A DNA stretch of 64,000 nt from assembly GCA_039707465.1 (NCBI GenBank), contig CM077651.1, positions 18,007,519 through 18,071,518 on the forward strand, written 5' to 3'. The DNA is from Rhabdophis nuchalis (taxonomy: Eukaryota > Chordata > Lepidosauria > Squamata > Natricidae). Positions 23,498 to 33,844 of the stretch are shown piece by piece (position 1 is the stretch's first letter; every line of letters starts with the position of its first letter). Below the pieces are notes generated by a model that did no database searches, was not told the DNA's origin, and worked only from the letters and a program-made list of their open reading frames with translations. The position numbers and the translations under genes were made by a program.

Positions 23498-23698
23498 AGG
23501 AGTGAAATCCGGCAGGTTCTGACAGTTCTGGAGAACCGGTAGCAGACATTTTGAGTAGTTCAGAGAACCGGCAAATGCCACCTCTGACTGGCCCCACAGT
23601 GGGGTGGGAATGGAGATTTTCCAGTATCTTTCCCCTGCCATGCCCACCAAGCCATGCCCACCAAGCCACATCCACAAAACCTGTAGTAAAAAAATTGA
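23498..23698. mobile_element. hAT-like repeat fragment (GAACCGGTAGCAG family)
   Basis: GAGTGAAATCCGGCAGGTTC, GGAGAACCGGTAGCAGA and CCAAGCCATGCCCACC blocks recur at 44320-44590 and in inverse at 48308-48551. Preceded by a G-run at 23417-23427. Confidence 0.6.
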
Positions 23699-23819
23699 AC
23701 TTGCAGCCACTTACACAAGTTTAGCTGTGCGCACACCCTGGCCCATGTCTTGCATGGCCCAGTTCCAAATAGGCCATAGTCCAGTAAGGAGCCACAGCCT
23801 GGCGGTTGGGGACTCCTGC

Positions 23820-24595
23820 AGAAAATACAAAATCTTTGCCAGACCAATTCTTGAATACAGCTCACCTGCCAGGAATCCACACTGTATATCAAACATTAAT
23901 ACAATTGAACAGGTCTAGAGATATTTCACGGGAAGAGTACTCCACTCCTCTGCTCACAATAGAATCCCTTACACCAGTGGTCTGCAAAGTTGGCTCTTTT
24001 AAGACTGGTGGACTTCAACTCCCAGAATTCCCCAGCCAGCGAGGCTGGCTGGGGAATTCTGGGAGTTGAAGTCCACCAGTCTTAAAAGAGCCAACTTTGC
24101 AGACCCCTGCCTTACACCATCAGGCTTGAAACTTTGGGCTTGGACATTCTGGAACTATGCTGCCTCCGGTCCGACCTAAGCATAGTACACAAAATTGTCT
24201 ACTACAACATCCTACCTGTCAACGCCTACTTCAGCTTCAACCTCAATAATACACGGGCAAACAATAGATACAAACTCAAGGTGAAGCGCTCCAAACTTAA
24301 TTTAAGAAAATACAACTTCAGCAACAGAGTGGTCAATGCCTGGAACGCTCTATCCGATTCAAACCCCCACAACCTCAACCCTAAACTGTCTACTGTGGAC
24401 CTCATCCCATTCCTAAGAGGTCCGTAAAGGGGGCATGCATAAGTGCACCAGCGTGCCTACCACTCCTGCCCTACTGACCCCATTTATTTGTACTCATTTC
24501 CTTGTTCGTGCCCATGTTTATACTTATATCTGTTATCTTGTACATGTTCGACAAACTAAATAAAGATAAATAAATAAAAATAAATAAATAGAATG
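23820..24595 (+). mobile_element. LINE 3' end, unnamed Jockey-type family, split by a palindromic hAT element
   Basis: The translation on either side of the insertion joins into a reverse-transcriptase C-terminus (FARPILEYSSPARNPH; after the insert, RLETLGLDILELCCLRSDLS, VHKIVYYNILPVN, NFSNRVVNAWNALS). A 97-codon open piece lies at 24134-24427. The 3' end has an AATAAA-rich tail at 24560-24595. There is an in-frame stop before the insert. The family looks Rex1/CR1-related, but I cannot name it securely. Confidence 0.75.
23975..24109. mobile_element. 135-bp palindromic hAT-like element, perfect 8-bp TSD
   Basis: Starts CAGTGGTCTGCAAAGTTGG, ends CCAACTTTGCAGACCCCTG, near-perfect inverse repeats meeting at a GCGAGGC centre. 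Identical CCTTACAC octamers at 23967-23974 and 24110-24117. It sits inside the LINE at 23820-24595 and is therefore younger. Confidence 0.95.
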
Positions 24596-24599
24596 CAAT

Positions 24600-25085
24600 A
24601 TTAAGAACGATTGGTATCTAGGCAGGCATTTGAATTTCTTAAATTTTCAAGGGAATAAAACAAACATCTTTCTTAATTTATTAAAACTTTTTTTAAAAAA
24701 ATGAAATGAAATTCATGTAATCTGATTGGATTTGTGACAATGACTCGGTCCAGATTTGCTTATTTTCTCATTTCACACAGCATCAACTTCTGGGTTTTTC
24801 TTTTTTGCTGCTGTTGTTGTCAGTTGTTCCATGATAAATATGTCAGTTCCCACTTGGTTTGTAATTATAGAAGTACTGAATAGCCCAAGGAGGCTACCAG
24901 CCAGCTTGGTTACTCATCATAATTGATCTGGGATTTGGCATTTTTATTCCCCTATTGAGTCCTTCCCAAAAGACCTGGGATAGGGAGATATTGTTTGACA
25001 GTATTAAAGATATTGTTGCAGGATGTAAGCTGTGCCCAGTAAAACTGTCTTTTGCAGCTGACTGATAGTGATTTTGTCAATGGCA
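24600..25085. other. No recognisable feature
   Basis: AT-rich DNA without supported features. Confidence 0.4.
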
Positions 25086-25089
25086 TTCA

Positions 25090-25722
25090 GAATAACAGAA
25101 TAACAGAGTTGAAAAGGACCTTGGAGGTCTTCTAGTCCAACCCCCTGCTCATGCAGTAAACCTTATAATTTCAGACAAATGGTTGTGCAATTCCTTCTTA
25201 AAAGCCTCCAGAGTTGTGCATCCACAACCTTTGGAGGCAAATCATTGTGCTAATCAATTGTTCTAATTGTCAGGAAAAATTTCCTTAGTATTAGGTTTCT
25301 TCTCTCCTCGACTAGTTGCCATACATTGCTTCTTTTCCTATGTTCAAATGCTTTGGAGAATAAGTTGACTCCCTCTTCTTTGTGGCAGCCCCTGAGACAT
25401 CCAGAACACTGCTATCGTCTCACCCTAGTCTTTTTTGTCAATAAACTAGATTGTGACGTAAGAGTATTTCATGCATAGATGATTTTCCTATTACTATGAA
25501 AAACACCAGCTGATAAATATTACTTACTACTGGAAGCATGCAGACTCTAATAATTCATCTTCTTGTTATTTCCTGCAAGTTTTTTTTTTCCAAATGTTTT
25601 AGCCTCCAGTCCCCTCATCATCTTTGTTGCTCTTCTCTGGACTCTTTCTAGAGTCTCCACATCTTTTTTTTTAATATCGTAGCGACCAAAACTGGATGCG
25701 ATATTCCAGAATAGTCAGAATC
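25090..25722 (-). mobile_element. CR1 LINE 3' end with embedded 128-bp local copy
   Basis: Minus-strand CR1 (GGACCTTGGAGGTCTTCTAG tail block; GTTGCTCTTCTCTGGACTC further in). At 25450-25577 it is interrupted by a copy of 22840-22967 that replaces the CR1 ACATACCC stretch. Confidence 0.88.
25450..25577 (+). repeat. 128-bp copy of 22840-22967 inside CR1
   Basis: Same orientation as the donor-like copy 2.6 kb upstream. Its right edge (ATTTCCTGCA) coincides with a CR1 motif, ATTTCCTGCAAC, visible in the CR1 at 53.47 kb. Confidence 0.9.
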
Positions 25723-26262
25723 TGTCTGCCTCTTGCAGTTTTTGGAGAGGTAGCAATCTTGGCAAGCCACAATTGCTTGTGGTTAGTCTATGTAACTTGA
25801 AAGGGAGATGTACTTATAGTAAAATCCTACATGACTAAATGCATTTTCATATCTAGTGCAGTTGCGCTGATGTGAGTGCAATTGCATCAATATGTAAGTG
25901 TGTGCATGGAAGAGGGAGATACCGAGCATTAATGGGATTAGAGAAAACATGACATTTGCAGTGGCCCTGAAGAAAATACATTACGTTTTTCTCTGGAAAA
26001 GATTGCCTGTTGCTATTAATTTGCAATATCAAAACCAAAGAGCCACTTAACATTGTGTGCTGCATGCATCTCAGACATGCTTTTGTCAGATGATTTGATT
26101 GCCGAGTTACCAGTTCACTACATGCCTGACAATAAAGAACAAGCATGCTTATGAGACTGTGAATGTGAATTGCTTGTTTTTCCTTTGCATCTGAATTCAA
26201 TCCCGTGAGTAATCTTGCTTTTTGTAAAGCAGGAGAAGGGAGGAAAAAAGAGACAAAGCCAA
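25723..26262. other. No recognisable feature
   Basis: Nothing coding or repetitive supported. Confidence 0.4.
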
Positions 26263-26695
26263 GTTACTTGAGAGACTGCCTCCTACCACATACCTCCCTT
26301 CGACCTGTCCTGGGCCTTCTCAGGGTGCCATCAGCCGATCAATGCCAGCTGGCGGCTCCCAGGGGAAGAGCCTTCTCTGTGGCGGGTCCGGCACTCTGGA
26401 ATGACCTGCCCCCCGATATCCGTACCATCACGGACCTACGAATTTTCCGTCAGATGTTAAAAGCACATTTCTTTCATCTAGCCGGCCTGACATAGACTAG
26501 GGAATAATTTTAAACTTTGATATTTATTGGTTTTAAATGTATTTATCCAATTTTAGCACAGATTTAATAATTTAATTGTTTTTTATATTTTGTATTGTAT
26601 TGTTGTGTTTTTATCTTTCTGTGCACTGTCCTGAGTCCCTTTTAGGTGAAATAGGGAGTTATATAAATCGAATAAACTAAACTAAACTAAGACAG
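26263..26695 (+). mobile_element. L2-like LINE 3' end (copy C)
   Basis: Encodes the protein C-terminus in frame (SYLRDCLLPHTSLRPV, RGRAFSVAGPALWNDLPPDI, FFHLAGLT). The 3' UTR follows with an AAACT-repeat tail (26676-26690). Strongly 5'-truncated. Confidence 0.9.
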
Positions 26696-26810
26696 AGAAA
26701 GATTGGTCTTTTTGGTTACATGTTTGATAATGGAGGAAAGTGTAGTGAGATGAAGAGAGGTGGGGGAGAGAGAGGGGGAGGAGAAGAAAGGATGGGTGGA
26801 TGAAGATGAT

Positions 26811-26813
<3 letters not shown>

Positions 26814-26882
<69 letters not shown>

Positions 26883-26885
26883 GAT
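26814..26885. repeat. (GATA)n microsatellite
   Basis: About 17 GATA units, the Bkm-type motif common in snakes. Confidence 0.97.
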
Positions 26886-26914
26886 AGACAGATGTAATGA
26901 ATTGATGGATGGAT

Positions 26915-27220
26915 AACAGAATAACAGAAAACAGAACAACAGGGTTGGAAAGGACCTTAGAGGTCTTATAGTCCAATCCCTGGTCAAGCAAGAAACCCTA
27001 TATCATTTCAAACAAATTGTTGTTCAATCTCTCCTTAAAAACCTCCCATGTTAGAGAACCTACATCTTCTGTGGGCAAGTTGTTCCATTGATTAATTGTT
27101 CTCACTGTCAGGAAATTTCTCTTTAGTTCTAAGTTGCTTCTCTCCTTGATTAATTTCCAGCCATTGCTCCTTGTCCTGCCTTCAGTTCAGGTCCTTTGGA
27201 GAATAGGTTGATTGCCTATC
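26915..27220 (-). mobile_element. CR1 LINE 3' end
   Basis: Minus-strand tail (AACAGGGTTGGAAAGGACCT) and C-terminal coding complement. An ACAGAAT/ACAGAAA-rich 3' boundary lies at 26917-26941. Confidence 0.88.
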
Positions 27221-27614
27221 TATGAATAGATGCATAGTTATGACTTGCTTTGTGGATATTTGTGGGTGTACAGTATAGCTTTATAAATTACTCCAGTCTC
27301 ATAAGCAAGACCCTTTCTATGTTCGTGTCTCCCTCACTAGTACTGCAGATGCGGTATATTCAAGCGAGAATATATACCTGAGACTCTGCCTCAGTTCTGC
27401 TAGGTAGTAATTAAATTTGTCAGAGTGTATTATTTTTGTACCTGGGATTCAATGCCATATAGAAGAGGTCCAGAGATTATATCCAATAAGCTTTCTTAAG
27501 TGAAAAACCTGCTTGCAATATAAACCTCTGTAGTTAATAATTGCTATATGTTTGTGGTTTTGTTCAAACTTTATTGCTATTGTAGACCTAATGGTAACTT
27601 TTCAGTATACTTAT

Positions 27615-27791
27615 CAGTAATGGTTTCCTCTTATCTTTGCTACCAGTTTGGAACGAGGAGCGCTCACATGCAGAAACTTCTGCACATGCGCAGAGCATCC
27701 GTGATGATGACTGGGAGGATGGGAGGAGCCTCCCGCCACCGCTGCTACCAGTTCGCCAGAACCGGAGTGAAGCAGCAAAATACCACCTCTG
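27615..27791. mobile_element. hAT-like element, 177 bp, perfect 8-bp TSD
   Basis: Starts CAGTAATGGTTTCCTC, ends TACCACCTCTG. Identical ATACTTAT octamers at 27607-27614 and 27792-27799. Interior carries GCTACCAGTTTGGAACG and its near repeat GCTACCAGTTCGCC. Confidence 0.88.
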
Positions 27792-27799
27792 ATACTTAT

Positions 27800-28270
27800 G
27801 TGTGTTGTCCCTAATAAATAAACAAACACATTCCATGATTATTTTTTATCTTGTTGAGTAGAGCAAGACAAATGTGTAGGTTTAATTAACATCTCCATTA
27901 ATATTTGAATTTTCAATCATTTATATCTAATGAATTATTCTGCCTAAACAAACTAGGGTTAGGTTTGGGAAGAATTTTGATCAGTTTGCATTTGAATGTG
28001 AATTTACCAATTTGCATGTTTTAATTACTATGGAAATGCAACTAATTGTCTTCTCTGAATCTTGCACTGGAAGTCCTCAGGGTTTGTTTTACAAGGGATT
28101 CGCCTGATACAAATGTTGGACCACAGATCACATTCCATATGGTGCATGGAATGAACGACAAGTCATTTTTGGTACTGCCATGGTGCAAAAAAATTGATCT
28201 GTGCATTGAATTCTGATTATGCTTATGCTGAAGTTACCTGAAAGTGCAGATTATGTCCATAACTGTTTTT
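27800..28270. other. No recognisable feature
   Basis: AT-rich single-copy-looking DNA. Confidence 0.4.
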
Positions 28271-28271
28271 G

Positions 28272-28420
28272 CCTAGCTAGATGGCTCAGTGGCTAAGACA
28301 CTGAGCTCGTCGGTCAGAAAGGTCAGCAGTTTGGCGGTTCGAATCCCTAGAATAGGTGTCCTGCGTAAGCAGGAAGTTGAACTAGATGACCTCCAAGGTC
28401 TCTTCCAACTCTGTTACTGC
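28272..28420 (+). mobile_element. Chimeric SINE: Sauria-type tRNA head joined to CR1 tail
   Basis: The first 77 bp match the Sauria head with intact box A (TGGCTCAGTGG) and box B (GGTTCGAATCC). Directly after CCCTAG it switches to a CR1 tail (GTGTCCTGCGTAAGCAGGAA, TTGAACTAGATGACCTCC, TCTTCCAACTCTGTTACTG). Confidence 0.8.
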
Positions 28421-29370
28421 TCAGAAACATTTAGCATAATAGAGATTGTAGTCCTGTCTGATATTTTAAAATGTGCCAAATGGTCTGAAACTTTAGCCAT
28501 CATATCATCATACTGTATATTTTATAAATGAGTTAATATATACTCATGGTTATCCAGGAATAACCAAAAATTACTGTATACACTCCTCCAAAAAATCAAG
28601 TTTAGCTTATCAGCAAATGGAATTATTCATAATTACCACATTTTTCAGAGTATATATAGGAATATATACAGTAACCATATTCTCCACTGCTGAGCTTAAA
28701 CTCGATCCATCTTATAGAAAACATATACTGGTATGAAATTCAGCCACTGGAGTTACAGGATTCCAAAGTAACAAGTATGTTTGATTTTATAGATTTTATG
28801 GCTATATTCGTGACAAAAATATTTCTTCACACTGGAAAATTTTGAGGATGATTTAAGCTGGCTTCACCGATTGTCTAAGAATGAAAAAAGTAGAATATTT
28901 TTGCTGTGGTTAGTGAAAAGTTGGGGAAGAGATATAGGATTGATGTAGATAGGTCTCATTTAGAATGAGACTTATCTTCTTGAGTACAGAAGAAAAAGTG
29001 GAAATATGTACTGTCTATCTATTAGTGGAAATTGAATCCAACAGAATTTCCTGGAAGCATTAAAATGACAAAACTGGCTGGTTCCATTATTATTATGGCT
29101 CATTTGGTACAAATGAATGTCTTGCAGGGATTTTATATTACGTCCACTTAAATATTAATCAGATCTGTTATTTAAATATGTACTTTTGCACCATCATGGG
29201 AGCAGAAATTTTTAATTCATGGTTATTATTTATCGTTCTATGCAAACAGAGGTAAACTGAACTGACTGTGTTTTAAGGTACATAAATCTCAATCATAAGG
29301 AATATCTATATTTAATTTCATACATGGACCTTATCTTCTTCTGAATTTTTACAACAAAAGTACATACATT
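28421..29370. other. No recognisable gene
   Basis: AT-rich DNA; no supported repeat or coding region. Confidence 0.4.
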
Positions 29371-29374
29371 GAGC

Positions 29375-29810
29375 CCGGGTGAAATGCTACCAGTTTGGAG
29401 AGGTTGCCTGAACCGGTAGCAAAGATGCCAATTGTTTGCCTGAACCAGTAGTAAAAAAAATGCTACTGTTTCGGGCGAACTGATTTTTCTGATGATCAGC
29501 TGTGCCACATGATTTATATTAGCTAGAACTCAGGATTTCCTGCTTTCTAGCTGAATCTAAATTCTGTGGCACAGCATATTCCATCCCCCTTGCTGCTTGT
29601 TTACCTTACTGCTCACTTACTCGCTTGCGAAGCAATGTCAGTAGCAGGCTCCGCCCACCTGCCCCGACATCATTTTGTCACTCTGCACATGCGCAGAAGC
29701 ATGTGCAGAGGTGGTGAATGGAGCAAAGCAAGCACTCTCACAAATGCATGCATGTGTGTGCTCATATTGCTACCGAACTGGTAGGAAAAGGTAAATGGAT
29801 TTTACCCCTG
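29375..29810. mobile_element. hAT-like element, 436 bp
   Basis: Begins CCGGGTGAAATGCTACC, ends GATTTTACCCCTG. TSDs CATTGAGC (29367-29374) and CATTAAGC (29811-29818) differ at one base. One terminal base seems lost at the left end. Confidence 0.7.
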
Positions 29811-29924
29811 CATTAAGCCATACTCCCAAAAACATTACAAAGGGAAACTGCTACACCAAATACCGCATTAGGTAGAATCATGAAAAATCATTGTATTTAG
29901 ATTTTAAAAAACCATGTCTATTAA

Positions 29925-30155
29925 GAGCCAGTTTGGTCTAGTGGTTAAGTTACCCAGGCTAGATGTCAGAAGACTGTGAATTCTAGTCCCACCTTAGGTA
30001 TGAAAACTGAAGGGATGGCTTTGGGTCAATCACTCTCTCTTAGCCTGCAACACCAGGCTCAGGCATCGAGTCCTGTTGCTCAATTCCTTTCACAACCAAT
30101 GAATCCACACTTGTTTGATCTGAAAAAAATAGACCCTGAAAAGATAAAAAGGGAG
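29925..30155 (+). mobile_element. tRNA-derived SINE (TTTGGTCTAGTGGTTAAG head)
   Basis: GAGCCAGTTTGGTCTAGTGG (box A region), GAATTCTAGTCCCACC (box B region) and TTTGGGTCAATCACTCTCTC are shared with the split copy at 47741-48125 and the head at 42793. Distinct from the Sauria SINE. Confidence 0.7.
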
Positions 30156-30214
30156 AAAATGTGCATGATTTTTTATGTAGCCTTTATTAGACTATTAAAC
30201 TGATACAAAAATAG

Positions 30215-30500
30215 GATGGAATATAATAAGAGGGTTGGAAGGGAACTTGGAGGTCTTCTAGTCCAATTCCCTGTTTAGGTAAGAAACCCTACACTATTTC
30301 AGACAAATGGCTATCCAACATCTTCTTAAAGACTTCCAGTGTTGGGGCACTCACAACTTCTGGAGGCACGTTGTTCCACTGATTAATTGTTCTGTCAAGA
30401 AATTTCTCCTTAGTTCTAGGTTGCTTCTCTCCTTGATCAGTTTCCATCCTTTGCTTCTTGTCTTCCTCTCAGGTGCTTGACTCCCTCTTCTTTGTGGAAA
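30215..30500 (-). mobile_element. CR1 LINE 3' end
   Basis: Minus-strand tail (GAGGGTTGGAAGGGAACTTGG) and C-terminal complement, degrading after 30490. Confidence 0.88.
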
Positions 30501-30702
30501 TCTACCCTTCTTTATGCCTTCTTGACTGACCAACCACCTGCCACCCTCCCTCCCCTGATGCAAACCACGTTTAAGAATGTCTCCATCCAGTTTGGGAAAT
30601 AAATTCATTTGGGAAATAAATTCAATATTTTAGTTCTGAATTTTGGGGCAAGGGCATCAGAAAAAAAAAATGTTTTCATTTATTGTGACTTGGATGCATA
30701 TA

Positions 30703-31093
30703 CAGGTAGAGCTTGGCTTACAACCCCAAGTGAGCCAAAACTTCTGTTGCTAAGCAACAGCATTGTTAAGCGCGTTTTGCCCCATTTGTTCTGCCGCAGT
30801 TGTGCAAGTCACTGCAGTTGCAAAGTGAATCAAGCAGTGGTTAAGTGAGCCTGGCTTCCCTCATCGACTTTGCTTGTTGGAAGCCAGATGGGAAAGTTAC
30901 ACATGGTGAACACATGACCCCAGGACAGTGCAACTTCCATAAATGCAGGCTAGTTGCCAAGTGCCCGAATTCTGATCATATGACCATGGGGATGCTGCAA
31001 CAGTTACAACCGATCATAAGTCACTTTTTTTCAGTGCCATTGTAATTTCAAATGGTCACTAAATGAATGCTTGTAAGATGAGGACTACCCTTG
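30703..31093 (+). mobile_element. TA-flanked (mariner/Tigger-like) non-autonomous DNA element
   Basis: Starts CAGGTAGAGCTTGGCTTACA, ends GTAAGATGAGGACTACCCTTG; the ends are imperfect inverse repeats flanked by TA (30701-30702 and 31094-31095). Interior has GTTGCTAAGCAACAGC and ACATGACCCC blocks. Confidence 0.78.
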
Positions 31094-31101
31094 TACATGT
31101 A

Positions 31102-31576
31102 CCGTATTTTTCGGACTATAAGACGCATCAGTGTATAAGACTCACCAAGATTTTGAAAAGGTAAGTACAAAAAAAAAAGTTTTTGCTTTCCCTCAGCCTC
31201 CAGCAGCACTCCGCAGGCTTCAGCAGGGCTGTGACAAGGCAAAAATGCCCCTGTTTCTGCCGTGCCCCAGCCCTGCTGAAGCCTGCAAAGTGCTGCGGGG
31301 GGCTGAGGGAAGGCAAAAAAGTCTCAATTTTTGTAAAAAAAAATGGCACATTTTTCACAAAAATGGAGCCATTTTTGTCTTGCCCCAGCCCTGCTAAAGC
31401 CTGCACAGTGCTGCTAGGGCTGAGGGAATGCAAAAAAGGCCTCCATTTCTGTAAAAAACGGATGTGGGGGCGGGGCTTCAGGAGGCTAAAATGGCTGTAT
31501 TCTGTGTATAAGATGCACCAACATTTCCACGTTCTTTTAAGGGGGGAAAGTGCGTCTTATACTCCGAAAAATATGG
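31102..31576 (+). mobile_element. TA-flanked DNA element with CCGTATTTTTCGGACTATAA termini
   Basis: About 26-bp terminal inverted repeats: CCGTATTTTTCGGACTATAA at the left, and TGCGTCTTATACTCCGAAAA with its continuation at the right. TA on both sides (31100-31101, 31577-31578). Interior consists of imperfect repeats of CAGCCTCCAGCAGCACTCC-like and AAAAATGG-rich units. No transposase. Confidence 0.85.
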
Positions 31577-31578
31577 TA

Positions 31579-32338
31579 TATGGTTTGACCTGAATATTAA
31601 ACTGGTACTGGCTAGGAAAAAAAGCTTCAAAGGTGAATTTTGCTGAACTCATAGCTGTGCAGGTTTGGCTGACTTTACATTGCAAAGACATCATGCAGCA
31701 TTTACTAGGTTCTGGGAGAAAGGTACATCTTTGGTATAGTATTAAAATGTATGGATGCTTTTGTTTTATTATTGAAGCTTATAGATTATTGAAGAATAAC
31801 TGTCTTTGAAAAGAATAGGTCTGCTCAGCCATCTTCAATTTCTTCCTTGGGTCACTCCTTTCCATTTTAGAAACAAGATTCTGTTCCACTTGGTATACTT
31901 GTACAGGCTGAACATAGAGAAATGCTTAATTTATGTAAAAGGAGAACTAACGAGAGAGCATCTATCAACATGCGATATCTGCAGAGTAAAGAAGATTGAG
32001 AGAACATTTATGACTCAGCTCTTGAGGATTATTTATAGGGTACCATATTTTTACTTGAAATCGTGAATATTCTGAATTCATGAGAGAAAACCCTTCTGAC
32101 AAAATTTAGGAATAAATTACTTGCCATCACGATTAAATTACAGCCTGTTATGCAAACACAGAGTCCTACAAGCTGAACTGGAAGGAAATAACTAGAATAT
32201 TATATCAGTTGAACTCAACCTCTGGTGACATGTTTATGCTTTGTTTGCAATAAGGCCCTTTGCTTTTTTTTTTTTTATCCTGGCATTTAAAAAAAATCTT
32301 TCTAATTTGGAACATCCATTCCAGGTAGTCCTACATTT
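31579..32338. other. No recognisable gene
   Basis: AT-rich sequence with small open frames that lack any recognisable family. Confidence 0.4.
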
Positions 32339-32354
32339 AAGTATTCATGAAGTT

Positions 32355-32853
32355 TAAAAAAGGGGTGTGGTTCAGGTGGTCGATGCCCGAAGGAATGTTA
32401 GTGTTCTGGGAGGGGGGGGAGAGTAAGAATTAAAACAATTGCAGAGGCGGAAGCCTTGCTTAAAAAACATTCCTCAATCCTGGAGGATGAAAATGGGGGA
32501 GCGGGAGGGGCCACGACTCCGCCCACTGGCAGCAGGGGAGAAGAGGATACAATAGCTAAAAGACTCAGATCTCACAAATGACTTTCTATTATATAGTAAC
32601 TCTTATCTGGATGTTTATAGAAATAAATGATTGATTGCATGAAGTTGGGAAATGATATATGTATGTATCTCACTCCACTTTGTAGAGAAATGGAAAAATT
32701 ATTGTATTGTTGTTGTTTTTTTGTATGAAGCCTCGGAGGGGGCCGACACCTCCGACATGGATGTCCTCAAAATGTCTTAATAATACCTTATACCCTTTTC
32801 CTACAAATTTTTTTTTATAAAACTCAATAAAACTTTTTTTTGATTAAAAAAAA
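32355..32853 (+). mobile_element. Poly-A-tailed retro-insertion, probably L1-type 3' end
   Basis: 499 bp ending CTCAATAAAACTTTTTTTTG then ATTAAAAAAAAA, with an AATAAA signal just before the tail. Flanked by an exact 16-bp repeat AAGTATTCATGAAGTT (32339-32354 and 32854-32869). Long TSD and A-tail are hallmarks of L1 machinery. The body could be an L1 3' UTR or another L1-mobilised transcript. Confidence 0.75.
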
Positions 32854-32904
32854 AAGTATTCATGAAGTTCAGTGCTTCCAACAAGAATCAGTGGAACAAG
32901 GTAT

Positions 32905-33050
32905 CTTGTTTGTAGGTGCTCCAACACTGGAGGTTTTTAAGAAGGGATTGGACAACCATTTGTCTGAAATGGTGTAGGGTTTCCTGCCTAAGCAGAGGGT
33001 TAGACTAGAAGACTTCCAAGGTACCTTCTAACTCTGATATTCTGTTAAGA
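32905..33050 (+). mobile_element. CR1 LINE 3' end
   Basis: Plus-strand CR1 tail encoding the FKKGLDNHLSEMV-like end, then GTTAGACTAGAAGACTTCC and ACCTTCTAACTCTGATATTC. Confidence 0.85.
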
Positions 33051-33840
33051 AGAGTAGGAAGAATTTAAGGACACAACTTGTGGTCATCATTCCAATCTTG
33101 TCTTTTACATGCTTTAACCTTCATGTGTTTTTAAAGAACATCTTAATTAATCAATCACTCAATCGGTAGATTTACTAAGATAATTAATCAGCTTGAGAAT
33201 GAATGAAATGGAGTTTGGCTAATAGGTACTGAACTGAAAGAGTATTATCACAGGTACAGAGGTAATATATTTACTGTAAGTTAAATTATTTCTTTATTTT
33301 GTGGGAAAGGTACAGGTATGAGGGAACCCTGATAAAGTTCAATGAATTACTAATTTTTCTCCTCTTGTTCAAAGCAACCATTAAAAAAAGAATTGAATCA
33401 ATGAAATCAGGCTATACATGTCCTTAAAGTTAGGTTGGGATGATAAAAAAACATTTTGATTACATATACAATGCTTATTTAATCATTATACTGGCTTCCT
33501 AGGTTCATTTGGCCAAAACTACTAATCAGTCTTTTTGCAATAGAGGAAATGGTTCACATTTTTCTCTTATGAATGTGATCTCTGAATATCTAATTATGAA
33601 ACTTGAATTATTAGATATGGTTGCTTCACTTTTTAATCATGCAAGGTGCAAGTACATGCAAGTAGAATAGAAGACAGGCAAATAGTTCTTTAACTTTGCA
33701 TAAATAAAGTTTGCAACTGACACAAATGGATAAGTATGGTATTTGGAACACGTTGTTCTTGGACAAACTTTGGATTAAACCTAATATGTAGCCCTATTTT
33801 TAGAACACTGTATAATAATAAAATAATAACCCAAAGATCC
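33051..33840. other. No recognisable feature
   Basis: AT-rich single-copy-looking DNA. Confidence 0.4.
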
Positions 33841-33844
33841 TGAT

